A DNA stretch of 64,000 nucleotides from Prado023 sp963700475 (GCA_963700475.1 CAVOXR010000005.1:186001-250000); one strand, 5' to 3'. Shown: positions 9,388 to 18,975, counted from the stretch's first letter. The notes: generated from the letters alone by a model not told the origin. Translations and numbers: made by a program.

Positions 9388-10605
9388 ATGACCGTCATCC
9401 AGAAGCGCACGGACAACCCGGTCGCGCACCTGACCGACGAGGACATCGAGGCCATCGGCCGCGAGCTCGACGCCCTGCGCGAGGAGATCTTCGCGACCCT
9501 CAACGAGGAGGACGCTGCCTACATCAGGAAGGTCATCAAGGCCCAGCGGGTGCTCGAGATGGGCTCCCGCGGCGTCCTGCTGTTCGCCTGGTTCCCGCCG
9601 GCGTGGATCGCTGGGACCGTCGGGCTCTCGGTTGCCAAGATCCTGGAGAACATGGAGATCGGGCACAACATCCTCCACGGGCAGTGGGACTGGATGCGCG
9701 ACCCGGCCATCCACTCCACCACCTGGGAGTGGGACAACGCTGCGCCGGCGGACATGTGGAAGCACTCGCACAACGAGATCCACCACCGCTACACGAACGT
9801 GGTCGGGCGCGACAACGACCTGGGCTACGGGCTCATGCGCGTCGACGAGGACCAGCGGTGGACGAAGTTCACGCTGGGACAGCCGCTCTACAACTTCGTC
9901 AACATGTGCTTCTTCGAGTACGGCATCGCCGCGTACGACCTCGAGCTCGGGGCGTACTACAAGCGCAAGAAGAAGGTCGACGAGGCCTTCAAGCGCGACG
10001 GTCGCAAGGTGCTGGCGAAGATCGGACGGCAGTTCCGCAAGGACTACGTCGTGAACCCGGCGATCGCCGCCCTGGTCAACCCGTTCGCGGCCATCCCGGC
10101 GTTCACGGCGACCCTCACCGCCAACATGGTGGCCAACCTCGCCCGTAACGTCTGGACGCACTCGGTGATCATGTGCGGGCACTTCCCCGAGGGCGTGGCC
10201 ACCTTCTCCAAGACCTCGATCGAGGGCGAGACGCGCGGTGAGTGGTACGTGCGCCAGATGATCGGATCGGCCAACATCTCCGGCAGCTCGGCGATGCACA
10301 TGATGACCGGCAACCTGTCGTTCCAGATCGAGCACCACCTGTACCCCGACATGCCCAGCCGCAGGTACAAGGAGATCTCCCCGCGGATCCAGGACCTCTT
10401 CGAGCGCTACGACCTGCCCTACGTCACCGGATCGCTGCCCAAGCAGGTGGCCTCGGCGTGGCACAAGGTGTTCCGGCTGGCCCTGCCGAACAACGCGTTC
10501 GGCCGGTTCAACCGGGCGCCGGAGTGGGTCAGGGAGAAGGCCGCCCCGGCCGAGGCCCTGACCGGTGATGTGACCGGCGACGTGGCGCCGACCCGGGCCG
10601 CCTGA
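9388..10605 (+). CDS. desA3: Membrane acyl-CoA desaturase (DesA3-like)
   Basis: A 405-residue di-iron fatty acid desaturase. The three histidine boxes are complete: GHNILHGQWDW, KHSHNEIHHRY and FQIEHHLYP. Two hydrophobic stretches (LLFAWFPPAWIAGTVGLSVA and around PFAAIPAFTATLTANMVANL) span the membrane. DesA3 in mycobacteria makes oleoyl-CoA from stearoyl-CoA with Rv3230c as electron donor, and the same pairing occurs here. The chain-length preference cannot be read. The start at ATG 9388 gives a normal family length. The divergent PucR-type regulator and the palindrome suggest regulated expression. Confidence 0.88.
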   Translation: MTVIQKRTDNPVAHLTDEDIEAIGRELDALREEIFATLNEEDAAYIRKVIKAQRVLEMGSRGVLLFAWFPPAWIAGTVGLSVAKILENMEIGHNILHGQWDWMRDPAIHSTTWEWDNAAPADMWKHSHNEIHHRYTNVVGRDNDLGYGLMRVDEDQRWTKFTLGQPLYNFVNMCFFEYGIAAYDLELGAYYKRKKKVDEAFKRDGRKVLAKIGRQFRKDYVVNPAIAALVNPFAAIPAFTATLTANMVANLARNVWTHSVIMCGHFPEGVATFSKTSIEGETRGEWYVRQMIGSANISGSSAMHMMTGNLSFQIEHHLYPDMPSRRYKEISPRIQDLFERYDLPYVTGSLPKQVASAWHKVFRLALPNNAFGRFNRAPEWVREKAAPAEALTGDVTGDVAPTRAA

Positions 10606-10666
10606 CCCATCGCGGCGAGCGACCCGCCGGGGACCAGCCGGAGGGACTCTGGGGATCGATCGGGCC

Positions 10667-10672
10667 TAGCAT
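10667..10672 (+). promoter_or_regulatory. Candidate -10 box for a leaderless transcript
   Basis: TAGCAT fits the TAnnnT -10 pattern and ends 7 bases before the ATG at 10680. No Shine-Dalgarno sequence is seen close to that start. Transcription starting at this distance would begin on the A of the start codon. Confidence 0.4.
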
Positions 10673-10679
10673 TCGCCCG

Positions 10680-13600
10680 ATGTCGAACCCTGCCCCCTCG
10701 ACCGCGCGCCAGGCACGCCGCTGGCCTGTCGTCGCGGTGGTGTTCGCCCTCGTCGGGCTCATGGTCGGATACGTCGCGGCGACGGGGCTGAGCTCCGCGC
10801 TGGCGATCTCGTACAACGCCAAGGAGCTGCCCGTCGAGCCGGTGCTGGACACCCCGGCCGCGGACGCTCCCGCACCGGCGCCCGACCTGCGCCGCATCGT
10901 GCTGCCCAAGGGCGGCCGCGACGACGTGCTGCTGACCGCTGCGGCGACGCGACTGGCCGACGCGGTTGAGCACCGTGGCGCGGCGCGGCCGGTGATCGAG
11001 GAGGGCGACGCCAGCGCCCTGGAGCGCCCCGCGTCCCCGCTCGACCAGCGCCCGACCCCCGTCGCGGGAACGCTGCTGGTCGCCGAGTCGGCCAGCGTGC
11101 CCGAGCGGGGCTACCTGTTCGGGGCCGGGACGCTGCAGGGTGGCGACCGCAACGGCATGGCCGATGGGCTGTTCGCCGCTGCGATGGACGTCGAGGGCGG
11201 CAAGCCGCTGCCCGACGTCTCCGCCGCCCCGGTGGTCGCCGACCTGCGCTACCGCTACGTCGACCTCGGGGCGGTCGGGGTCGTGCCCGACGAGGCCGCC
11301 TACCGCTCGCAGGCCGACTACTCGCACACCTCCGGCGCGTTCGCCGACGTGGTGCTCGCCGACGCGCCGTACGTCGACCCGGCGGGCCTGGCAGCAGCGA
11401 CGGCCGACTGGAAGCAGTACGTCGACCACATCCGCGCCTACGGCTACAACGGCATCGTCGTGCCCGGGTTCCTCGAGTACGTGAACTTCGACCGGGTCGG
11501 CTCGGGCACCGAGGTGTACGCCGCGGACAGCCCGTACCGGGCGCGGCACGATGCGATGGTCGCGCAGTTCGGCGCGATGTGGCGCTACGCGGCAGACATG
11601 GGCATGGAGGTGGTGTTCAAGACCGACATGCTCGCCCTGACCAAGCCGCTCGAGGACTACTTCACCCGCACGCTCGGCGGCATCGACGTCGACGACCCGC
11701 GGCTGTGGGCGGTCTACCGCGAGGGCCTGGTGGAGTTCTTCGACGCGATGCCGTTCGTGACCGGCCTGATGATCCGCATCGGCGAGGCTGGGCGCATCTA
11801 CGACCTGCCGGGCTGGGACTACTACTCCGCGCTGAAGGTCACGTCCGTGCGCGCAGTGCGCACGATGCTCACCGAGTTCACCAGCGCTGCCGCCGAGGCC
11901 GACCGGACGATCTTCTTCCGCACATGGTCGGTCGGCGTCGGCGAGGTCGGCGACATGCACACCAACGCGACGACCTACGACGCGGTGCTCGGCGGCCTCG
12001 ACGCGGACAACCTCGTCGTGGTCACGAAGTACACGATGGGCGACTTCTACTCCTGGCTGCCGCGCAACCCCACCCTGCGCTCCGGCGACCAGCCGAGGGT
12101 CGTGGAGTTCCAGTCGCGCCGCGAGTTCGAGGCGTTCAGCGCGATCCCCAACCACCTGACCGCCCACCAGCAGACCGCGCTGCAGGACTATCGCAGTGCC
12201 AACCCGAACATCCAGGGCATCTGGGTATGGACCCAGGACGGCGGGCCGTGGCGCGCCGGGCCCATGTCGCTGTACCTCAAGACCGGCTTCTGGCAGCTCT
12301 ACGACGCCGACGTGTACGCGACCGGACGGCTCGGGTGGGACGCCGATGCCGACGTCGGCGTGCTCACCCGCGACTGGGTGACGCGCACGTTCTCCGACGA
12401 CCCGTCCACCGTCGACGCCCTGATGGGGGTGCTGGCCCGCTCCCGCCAGGTGGTGCGCGAGGGCCTGTACGTGGCGCCGTTCGCCGAGGAGCAGGTGCTC
12501 GCGCTGGGCCTTGAGCCGCCGCCGATGCTGTGGATCTTCGAGTGGGACATGGTCTCCGGCGACAGCGCGGCGCTGTCGGCCGTGCACCACGTGGCCCGCG
12601 ACCGCGTCGCCGAGGCAATCGACCGAGGCGAGGCTGCTACGGCCGCGGCCGCCGACATGCTCGCGACCGTCGAGGCGACGCCGGCCTCCGCATGGCACGA
12701 CCCGGCCATGCGCGAGCGCATGCTGCACTCGCTGCGCTACGAGGCCGACCTGTTCGGCACGCTGGGGGCGTTCCGGGCGGCGTTCCTGTCGTACTACTCC
12801 TGGCTGGACACCGGCGACCGTGCGTCGTGGGACGCCTGGCAGGCGGCGCGCGGGCGCTACGAGTCGGCGGTGGCGGCGCACCGCGCGACCTACTCCGGCG
12901 ACCTCGACACCCCGCCGTACGAGTTCTTCGCCGTGGACGTCGGGTTCGGCCACGCCGAGCGCACGACGGCGGCTCGCATCGCGACGGGCCTCGTCCTGCT
13001 GGGCATCGTGGCACTCGCGCTGCTCGGCGCGCTCGCGCCCCGGGTGCGCCACCGTGCCTCGCTGCTGGTGGCCGCGCGCGGGCTCTGGCTCGGGGCCAGT
13101 CGGCCGTGGCGCCTCGCGGACGACCCCCTTCTCGCCGTCCCTCGGCCGGCTGCCGCGCGCTGGCTCGTCTGGGTGCTGCCTGCGGTCCTGCTGGTGCTCA
13201 GCCGCTCCGCGTTCTCGGACTGGATGTCGTGGGCGTACCTGCTCGCGACGCTGGGCTCGATGCTGCTCTACGTGCTCGCCGTGCGACTGCTGCTGCGCCG
13301 GGTCGACGGATTCGCACTGTACGCCGCGGCCGGTGGGGCCTTGCTGCTCAAGACGCTGCTGCTGTGCCTGGTCACGGTCACGCGCGGGCCGCTGGGCTAC
13401 TGGTACCGGTTCTGGACCGATGAGCAGTGGCGCACGCTGCACTTCACCCTGGCCATCGCGGCGTTCCTGTGGTTGTTCTTCGTGACGTACGCCGTCCTGC
13501 GCGCTTCGTACGGCCGCACCCGGCCACGGGCGCTGGGCATCGTGCTGGTCGGGGTGGCCGCCCCGATGCTCGCGCTCGGCGGGCTCATGGCGGCATCGGG

Positions 13601-13793
13601 TCTCGAGGCCGCGCTCACCACCTTCAACAACCAGATGGCGCTGCTGCCGATGGGCCTGTCGCGGATCCTTGGCCTCACGGTGCACCTGGGCATCCCCACC
13701 GAGATCCCGATGTACGTGCTGGTGCTCGGGGGCCTGCTGGCTGCGGCCGGCCTCCTGCTCGGTGCCGCCCGCAGGACCGTCGGGCGCGCCTGA
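10680..13793 (+). CDS. Large membrane protein with GH67-like (alpha-glucuronidase-like) outer domain
   Basis: A 1037-residue protein without a familiar name. An N-terminal anchor (about residues 14-42) is followed by about 720 residues that should lie outside the cell and then about seven membrane helices (about 764-1030). The outer part resembles a GH67-type TIM barrel: YGYNGIVVPGFLEYVNFD near 252, a MIRIGEAGR segment near 360 where GH67 enzymes have their KANSEG-like stretch, a TIFFRTWSVG strand, VVVTKYTMGDFYSWLPRNP, RVVEFQSRREFEAF, and GIWVWTQDGGPW near 514. The resemblance is judged by eye; catalytic residues cannot be assigned. Neighbours downstream are an ABC exporter and a GH31 glucosidase. 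Known GH67 enzymes are not fused to such a membrane block as far as I know. Confidence 0.6.
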   Translation: MSNPAPSTARQARRWPVVAVVFALVGLMVGYVAATGLSSALAISYNAKELPVEPVLDTPAADAPAPAPDLRRIVLPKGGRDDVLLTAAATRLADAVEHRGAARPVIEEGDASALERPASPLDQRPTPVAGTLLVAESASVPERGYLFGAGTLQGGDRNGMADGLFAAAMDVEGGKPLPDVSAAPVVADLRYRYVDLGAVGVVPDEAAYRSQADYSHTSGAFADVVLADAPYVDPAGLAAATADWKQYVDHIRAYGYNGIVVPGFLEYVNFDRVGSGTEVYAADSPYRARHDAMVAQFGAMWRYAADMGMEVVFKTDMLALTKPLEDYFTRTLGGIDVDDPRLWAVYREGLVEFFDAMPFVTGLMIRIGEAGRIYDLPGWDYYSALKVTSVRAVRTMLTEFTSAAAEADRTIFFRTWSVGVGEVGDMHTNATTYDAVLGGLDADNLVVVTKYTMGDFYSWLPRNPTLRSGDQPRVVEFQSRREFEAFSAIPNHLTAHQQTALQDYRSANPNIQGIWVWTQDGGPWRAGPMSLYLKTGFWQLYDADVYATGRLGWDADADVGVLTRDWVTRTFSDDPSTVDALMGVLARSRQVVREGLYVAPFAEEQVLALGLEPPPMLWIFEWDMVSGDSAALSAVHHVARDRVAEAIDRGEAATAAAADMLATVEATPASAWHDPAMRERMLHSLRYEADLFGTLGAFRAAFLSYYSWLDTGDRASWDAWQAARGRYESAVAAHRATYSGDLDTPPYEFFAVDVGFGHAERTTAARIATGLVLLGIVALALLGALAPRVRHRASLLVAARGLWLGASRPWRLADDPLLAVPRPAAARWLVWVLPAVLLVLSRSAFSDWMSWAYLLATLGSMLLYVLAVRLLLRRVDGFALYAAAGGALLLKTLLLCLVTVTRGPLGYWYRFWTDEQWRTLHFTLAIAAFLWLFFVTYAVLRASYGRTRPRALGIVLVGVAAPMLALGGLMAASGLEAALTTFNNQMALLPMGLSRILGLTVHLGIPTEIPMYVLVLGGLLAAAGLLLGAARRTVGRA

Positions 13794-13861
13794 CCCCTGG
13801 TAGCGGCTGGGGAGGGGGCTCGGGCTGAAGTGCGGGTACCGGTCGTGGAAGGCTGGGTGCC

Positions 13862-14854
13862 ATGAGCACTGCTGTTTCACCTGGGGCGTTCGCCCCGGAG
13901 GCCGGGATCGTCGAGGTGGTCGGCCTGACCAAGCGGTTCGGACCGGTCCACGCCGTCACTGACCTGACCTTCACCGTGGCGCCCGGCCGCGTGACCGGCT
14001 TCCTCGGGCCGAACGGCGCCGGCAAGACCACGACGCTGCGGATGCTCCTCGGCCTGGCCACGCCGAACGCCGGGACGGCCACCATCGGCGGGCTCACCTA
14101 CGCGCACCGAAGCCGTCCGGCTCGCGTCGTCGGTGCCGCCCTGGAGGCCTCGTCGTTCCACCCGGGACGGACCGCGCGCGACCATCTGCGCGTCTACGCC
14201 CCGCAGGTGGGCGTCGGCGATGCGCGCTGTGACGAGGTCCTGGGCATCGTCGGGCTCGCCGAGGCCGCGGATCGGCGCACGGGCGGGTTCTCGATGGGCA
14301 TGCGCCAACGACTGGCCCTGGCCACCACCCTCCTGGGTGACCCGCAGGTGCTGCTGCTCGACGAGCCTGCGAACGGCCTCGACCCGGAGGGGATCGCCTG
14401 GTTGCGGCAGTTCCTGCGCTACCTGGCCGCGCAGGGTCGCACGGTGCTCGTCTCGAGTCACGTGCTCTCAGAGGTTGAGCAGACAGTCGATGACGTCGTG
14501 ATCATCGCCCGAGGGCGGCTCGTCCACGCCTCATCGCTGGCTGATCTGGAGGCGATGGCCCGGCCCGCAGTCCGGATCAGCTCGCCCGATGCGGCGGGGC
14601 TCGCTGCGTTGGTCGCCGAGCAGGGCTGGGGGCCGACAACCCGCTTCGACAGCCCGACCACGGCAGTCGTGTTCGACCGGAACTGCCCGCAGGTGGGGGA
14701 CGCGGCCTACGCACGCGGGCTGCCGCTGCACGAGCTGACACCCGCGGGCACCAGCCTCGAGTCGCTGTTCCTCCAGCTCACGGCCGATCCCGGGGATCCA
14801 CCCGGCGCGCCAGGTGCCGGACCTGTCCTCACGACCCCCGGGGTGGCGCGATGA
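13862..14854 (+). CDS. ABC transporter ATP-binding protein (ABC-2 exporter type)
   Basis: A 330-residue ATPase subunit. Walker A is GPNGAGKTT, the signature is FSMGMRQRLA (a variant of LSGGQ), Walker B is VLLLDEPANGLDP, and the switch histidine is in SSHVLSE. About 100 C-terminal residues after the ATPase core are poorly conserved, as in the CcmA/NatA/BcrA-like group. The stop overlaps the permease start (ATGA at 14851), which gives a two-component exporter. Possible roles include drug, lipid or ion export; nothing specific is visible. It follows the GH67-like gene after 68 bp. Confidence 0.88.
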   Translation: MSTAVSPGAFAPEAGIVEVVGLTKRFGPVHAVTDLTFTVAPGRVTGFLGPNGAGKTTTLRMLLGLATPNAGTATIGGLTYAHRSRPARVVGAALEASSFHPGRTARDHLRVYAPQVGVGDARCDEVLGIVGLAEAADRRTGGFSMGMRQRLALATTLLGDPQVLLLDEPANGLDPEGIAWLRQFLRYLAAQGRTVLVSSHVLSEVEQTVDDVVIIARGRLVHASSLADLEAMARPAVRISSPDAAGLAALVAEQGWGPTTRFDSPTTAVVFDRNCPQVGDAAYARGLPLHELTPAGTSLESLFLQLTADPGDPPGAPGAGPVLTTPGVAR

Positions 14855-15684
14855 TCGCCGCCCTGCGCACGGAGCTGCGCAAGGTCTCCACCACCCGGAC
14901 CTGGTGGCTGACGGCACTCGTGATGTTCGGCTACATGGTCGTGATGGGCATGATCATGGCCTTCTCGTTGGTCATGGGGATGCGCGAGGCGGAGAAGGCA
15001 GGAGGCGCTCCCGCGGGCGGCAGTGGCTTCGGGAACGCCGTGCTCGATGAGATGGCGATCGCCACGTCGGTCTACACGCTGGCGGTGGCTCTGGGCTACA
15101 TCTTCCCGGCGATCCTCGGGGCGCTGAGCGTGACCGGTGAGTTCCGCCATCGCACGATCACCCCGACGCTGCTGGCGGAGCCGCGCCGCAGCCTGGTCCT
15201 GGGATCCAAGCTGGTGGCGGTCCTGCCGTTCGCGCTGGTTGTCGCGATCGCAGGTGTTGCTGGCACCGTCATCGGCGGGGCAGCGACCCTGGCGATCATG
15301 GGTGAGCCGACGCTGCTGGGCGACAGCACCATCCAGCGCACCATCGTCCTGTCCGTGGTGGCACTGACCCTCTGGGCCCTGGTCGGGGTCGGCTTCGGCT
15401 CCGTGCTGACCAACCAGGTGGCGGCGATCGTCGTGCTGCTGGCGTTCACGCAGTTCGTCGAGCCCCTCCTGAGGCTGCTCCTCGCGCAGTTCGACGCCAC
15501 CGAGGCCCTCAGCAAGTTCCTGCCCGGCGCTGCGGGGGAGGCGATCGCCGGGTCGAGCCTGTACGTGAGCTCGGGGCTGGCCGAGTTGCTGAGCTCGTGG
15601 CAGGGCGGACTGACCCTGGTGGGGTACGCGATCGTCCTGGTCCTGATCGGGCGGTTCACGACCTTCCGCCGCGACATCGGATAG
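14851..15684 (+). CDS. ABC-2 type transporter permease
   Basis: A 277-residue membrane protein with about six hydrophobic segments, including LVMFGYMVVMGMIMAFSLVMG, TLAVALGYIFPAILGALSV and IVVLLAFTQFVEPLLRLLL. The TGEFRHRTITPTLL segment between helices 2 and 3 is the ABC-2 family mark. It is translationally coupled to the ATPase gene by a 4-base overlap and is followed 19 bp later by the GH31 gene, so all three may be one transcript. Confidence 0.85.
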   Translation: MIAALRTELRKVSTTRTWWLTALVMFGYMVVMGMIMAFSLVMGMREAEKAGGAPAGGSGFGNAVLDEMAIATSVYTLAVALGYIFPAILGALSVTGEFRHRTITPTLLAEPRRSLVLGSKLVAVLPFALVVAIAGVAGTVIGGAATLAIMGEPTLLGDSTIQRTIVLSVVALTLWALVGVGFGSVLTNQVAAIVVLLAFTQFVEPLLRLLLAQFDATEALSKFLPGAAGEAIAGSSLYVSSGLAELLSSWQGGLTLVGYAIVLVLIGRFTTFRRDIG

Positions 15685-15703
15685 ATCCACAGGAGGACTG
15701 GTC

Positions 15704-18004
15704 GTGGACGGACTCAGGGGCATCGCCCACGGGGCAGCGATGATCGGGCTCCCCAACGCCCTGCGAGCTGTCGGGAACGCCCTGGCTCGCGACCGGGCCG
15801 ACAGGGCCCTCGAACCACGGCCGACCACCCCGCACCGGACACCGGGGGAGGTTCGGGGTGCCGCGATCGAGGAGGGCGGGGTGCGGGTCCGGTTCTCCAC
15901 CACGTTCGTCGACCTGCGGTTCCCACGCCACGGCCAGGTGTCCGTCGGGTGGCAGGGCGCGTTGGAGGAGCCGTCGTACGCGGTCCTGGCGGAAGCCGGG
16001 GACCACGCCGGCGCCGCTCCGGAACTCGATCAGGCCGACGATGGCTGGGTCGCCCGCGGCCCCGGGATTGTCGTGCACATCGCCCACGACGGTGCGATGA
16101 CCTACTCGGACGCCACCGGGCGGATCCGCCGCCGCGATGAGGCGCCCACCTGGGACGGGGTCGGCTGGACCCTGCGCACGGAGTTGCCCGAGGGTGCGAC
16201 GCTGCACGGGCTCGGCGGGCGCACCGTCTGGGACCTGCGCGGGGCCACGTACCGCTTCTGGAACACCGACCCCGGCGGGGCGTGGCTGCCCGGAGATGAC
16301 CCGTTGTACGTCACGTCCCCGGTGTACGCGGTGGTTGACGACCACGGGGCGGCTCACTGCTTCGTGGACAACGCCTGCGACGGCACGTTGGACGCGAGCG
16401 GCAACGAGTTGGTGGCGCGCTTCGAGGCTGGCCCGCTGAGGTTGCATGTCGCGATCGGCTCGCTGCCCGAGGTGATCGACGCGTACACCGCTCTCACCGG
16501 TCGACCCACTCCGCAGCCGCGCTGGGCTCTCGGCCACCACCAGGCGCGCTGGGGCTACGGGTCGACCGAGGCGGTGCGGGCCGTGTGGCAGGGTTTCGCC
16601 GAGAGGAACCTGCCGCTGTCGGCGATCCACCTCGACATCGACCACATGGAGGGTTTCCGCAACTTCACATTCGGCACTGGGCACTGGGCAGGCATCGGCG
16701 AGTTGATCGCGGAGATGGCTGCCGAGGGAGTCCGGACCGTGGTCATCGTCGACGCGGGCATCGCCAAGGATGACCGCTATGCGCTCTACCGCGAGGGCGT
16801 CGAGCGCGATCTCTTCTGCGCCAACGCGGACGGCTCGACCTTCGAGGGGGTCGTCTGGCCCGGGCGCACCGTGTTCCCGGACTTCACCTCGGCGCAGGTG
16901 CGCCGGTGGTGGGGCGAGCAGTTCGCGTTCTACGCCGACCTGGGGGTCGCCGGCTACTGGCACGACATGAACGAACCCTCGAACTTCGTGGCGTGGGGCG
17001 ATCCCACCTTCCCGTTGAGCACCCGGCACGACCTCGATGGCCGACGCGCGGATCATCGCGATGCGCACAACATCTACGGACTTCAGATGTGCCGGGCCTC
17101 CTACGACGGGTTGCGCGGCACTCGCCCGGACGACCGGCCGTTCCTGTTCTCCCGCTCGGGTTGGGCCGGGATGCAGCGCTACGGCGGGCACTGGAGTGGG
17201 GACATCGAGGCGTCGTGGCCCTCTCTCGCCGCCACCCTGCACCAAGCCTTCGGCTACGGGGTCAGCGGCGTGGGCTACTACGGCTCCGACATCGGCGGCT
17301 TCACGGGGACGCCCTCACCGGAGCTGTTCACCCGATGGTTCCAGCTCGCGTCGTTCCTGCCGTTCTTCCGAACCCACTGCGCCTGGAACGTACCGCGGCG
17401 CGAGCCCTGGGAGTGGGGACCGGAGGTGATGGAGCGGCTACGCACCGCCCTGCAGCGGCGCTACCGACTCCTGCCGTTCTGGTACACCTTGGCGCTGGAA
17501 TCGACGCGCTCCGGGGCCCCGTTCGTGCGCCCCCTGGCATGGTCGGATCCTGCGTTGCGTGGCGCCGATGACGTGTTCCTGCTCGGTGAGGACGTGCTGG
17601 TGGCGCCGGTCCTCGAGGAGGGCGCCACGCGGCGGCAGGTGCGCCTGCCCGAGGGCGTGTGGTTCCACGGCGACACCGGCGAGCGGGTCGAGGGGTCGAT
17701 CGACGTGCCAGTCGGCCCAGAGGACGTCCCCTGGTTCGTGCGGGCCGGCGCGGTGATCCCCACCGAGGAGGACGGCCGGCTCGTGCTGCTGGTGGCCCCT
17801 CGCGAAGGGGATCGGCCGTCCGATGGCGGACGGCTGCTCACCGACTCCGGCGACGGATGGGACGCCCCCCACGAGGAGCGCTACACCAGCGCGCTCGTCG
17901 ACGGCGAGATCGTGGTGGCACGTGAGGTGATCACACAGGGCGCATTCGCGTTCAGCGCCGTCGAGGTGCGTTCGCTCGATGGGCGGCCCTCCCGCCTGGC
18001 CTGA
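15704..18004 (+). CDS. Glycoside hydrolase family 31 (alpha-glucosidase type)
   Basis: A 766-residue GH31 enzyme predicted to release glucose or xylose from alpha-linked glycosides. The catalytic nucleophile is Asp421 in YWHDMNEPSNF and the acid/base is Asp500 in HWSGDIEASW. Other family marks are the N-terminal beta domain, GLGGRTVWDLRGATYRFWNTD, DIDHMEGFRNFT, and the IGGFTGTPSPELFTRWFQL segment; a C-terminal beta domain follows. GTG 15704 has an AGGAGG site 8 bases upstream. No signal peptide is seen, so it is probably cytoplasmic. Its preference within GH31 (glucosidase, xylosidase or transglucosidase) cannot be fixed by eye. Confidence 0.9.
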   Translation: MDGLRGIAHGAAMIGLPNALRAVGNALARDRADRALEPRPTTPHRTPGEVRGAAIEEGGVRVRFSTTFVDLRFPRHGQVSVGWQGALEEPSYAVLAEAGDHAGAAPELDQADDGWVARGPGIVVHIAHDGAMTYSDATGRIRRRDEAPTWDGVGWTLRTELPEGATLHGLGGRTVWDLRGATYRFWNTDPGGAWLPGDDPLYVTSPVYAVVDDHGAAHCFVDNACDGTLDASGNELVARFEAGPLRLHVAIGSLPEVIDAYTALTGRPTPQPRWALGHHQARWGYGSTEAVRAVWQGFAERNLPLSAIHLDIDHMEGFRNFTFGTGHWAGIGELIAEMAAEGVRTVVIVDAGIAKDDRYALYREGVERDLFCANADGSTFEGVVWPGRTVFPDFTSAQVRRWWGEQFAFYADLGVAGYWHDMNEPSNFVAWGDPTFPLSTRHDLDGRRADHRDAHNIYGLQMCRASYDGLRGTRPDDRPFLFSRSGWAGMQRYGGHWSGDIEASWPSLAATLHQAFGYGVSGVGYYGSDIGGFTGTPSPELFTRWFQLASFLPFFRTHCAWNVPRREPWEWGPEVMERLRTALQRRYRLLPFWYTLALESTRSGAPFVRPLAWSDPALRGADDVFLLGEDVLVAPVLEEGATRRQVRLPEGVWFHGDTGERVEGSIDVPVGPEDVPWFVRAGAVIPTEEDGRLVLLVAPREGDRPSDGGRLLTDSGDGWDAPHEERYTSALVDGEIVVAREVITQGAFAFSAVEVRSLDGRPSRLA

Positions 18005-18043
18005 CCGTGCGATCCCGAGCGGCCGCATGATGGGCGCCCCGGG

Positions 18044-18049
18044 TAGCCT
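18044..18049 (+). promoter_or_regulatory. Candidate -10 box for a leaderless transcript
   Basis: TAGCCT matches TAnnnT and ends 6 bases before the ATG at 18056. There is no ribosome-binding site immediately upstream of that ATG, in keeping with leaderless translation. Confidence 0.4.
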
Positions 18050-18055
18050 GCGGGC

Positions 18056-18886
18056 ATGGCCCTGGACCCCGACGCCCCGACAGCAGGGGCCGGTTCCCCC
18101 ACGCCCGACCCGATCGATGTCTGGCGACAGGCCATGGCCGACTTCCGGGACGCGGCCGCACGGGCCGAGTGGCGTCACCCGTCGGTCCTCCCCGGGTGGA
18201 CCGTGGCCGACGTCGCGGCCCACGTGACGTGGATCGAGCGGACGCTGTCAGGCCATCAGGACCCCGCGCACGAGCCGGACTGGGAGGCCCTGCCGCACGC
18301 CGGCGACGGCTTCGGGCGGATCACCGAGGTGCCCGTCGACCTGCGCCGGTCGCGGACCCGCGAGGAGGTGCTCGCGGAGTTCGACGAGATGGTGGTCGAG
18401 CGCGAGCCGGCACTGCGCGAGTTGCGGGCGAGCGATCCGGGGCTGGTGATGAGCCCGCTGGGGACGATGATGCCGCTGGACGAGATGATCGCGATGCGCG
18501 TGTTCGACACCTGGGTGCACGAGCAGGACATCCGCGTCGCGGTCGGTGATCCCGGGCACCTGGGGACCGCCGCAGCCCACATGGCGGCTGGCCGGATGCG
18601 TCGGGCGCTGGGGTTCGTATGGGCGAAGAAGGTCGATGCGCCCGTCGGGACGACGCTGCAGGTGACGGTGACCGGTCCTGGTGTGGAGTTCACCGACACG
18701 GTCATCCGCTCCGACGATGGCAAGGGTCGCGCGACCGACAGGGTCGAGCATCCGACCGTGGCGTTGACGATGTCGTTCCCCGCGTTCGTCGCCTTGACGT
18801 GCGGACGAGGCCCTGCGGAGGTATCGATCGCGGGGGATGAGGCGTTGGGCGAGCGCACGGTCGAGCGCTTCAACATCGCGCCCTGA
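18056..18886 (+). CDS. Mycothiol-dependent maleylpyruvate isomerase-like (DinB-fold) protein
   Basis: A 276-residue protein of the TIGR03083 type. The N-terminal DinB-like helical bundle shows the metal-binding histidine in VADVAAHVTWIE and the second pair in DTWVHEQDIR. A C-terminal SCP2-like portion follows (VALTMSFPAFVALTCGRGP). Members include mycothiol-dependent maleylpyruvate isomerases, but most have no assigned reaction. Presence of this family fits an actinobacterium that makes mycothiol. The gene stands alone between the GH31 gene and a small monooxygenase-like gene. Confidence 0.8.
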   Translation: MALDPDAPTAGAGSPTPDPIDVWRQAMADFRDAAARAEWRHPSVLPGWTVADVAAHVTWIERTLSGHQDPAHEPDWEALPHAGDGFGRITEVPVDLRRSRTREEVLAEFDEMVVEREPALRELRASDPGLVMSPLGTMMPLDEMIAMRVFDTWVHEQDIRVAVGDPGHLGTAAAHMAAGRMRRALGFVWAKKVDAPVGTTLQVTVTGPGVEFTDTVIRSDDGKGRATDRVEHPTVALTMSFPAFVALTCGRGPAEVSIAGDEALGERTVERFNIAP

Positions 18887-18910
18887 GGGGTCGTCCGGGC
18901 TCGTGGCTGG

Positions 18911-18967
18911 CTTCGGCAGCGACCTCCCTCACGGAGTATCGTGCCGTTCCCGACACTGCTGCCGAAG
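18911..18967 (+). repeat. Long inverted repeat just upstream of the 98-residue gene
   Basis: CTTCGGCAGC at 18911-18920 is matched by GCTGCCGAAG at 18958-18967, a perfect 10-bp stem with a 37-base loop that contains a TATCGT -10-like hexamer. It ends 8 bases before the ATG at 18976. It may be a terminator for the upstream gene or a leader structure; I cannot tell which. Confidence 0.4.
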
Positions 18968-18975
18968 GGCGCCGC

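Noticed and set aside
10419..13880. 1153-residue minus-strand open frame opposite the GH67-like gene
   Set aside because: Its translation is His/Arg/Gln-rich with no domain, as expected for an antisense frame in high-GC DNA.
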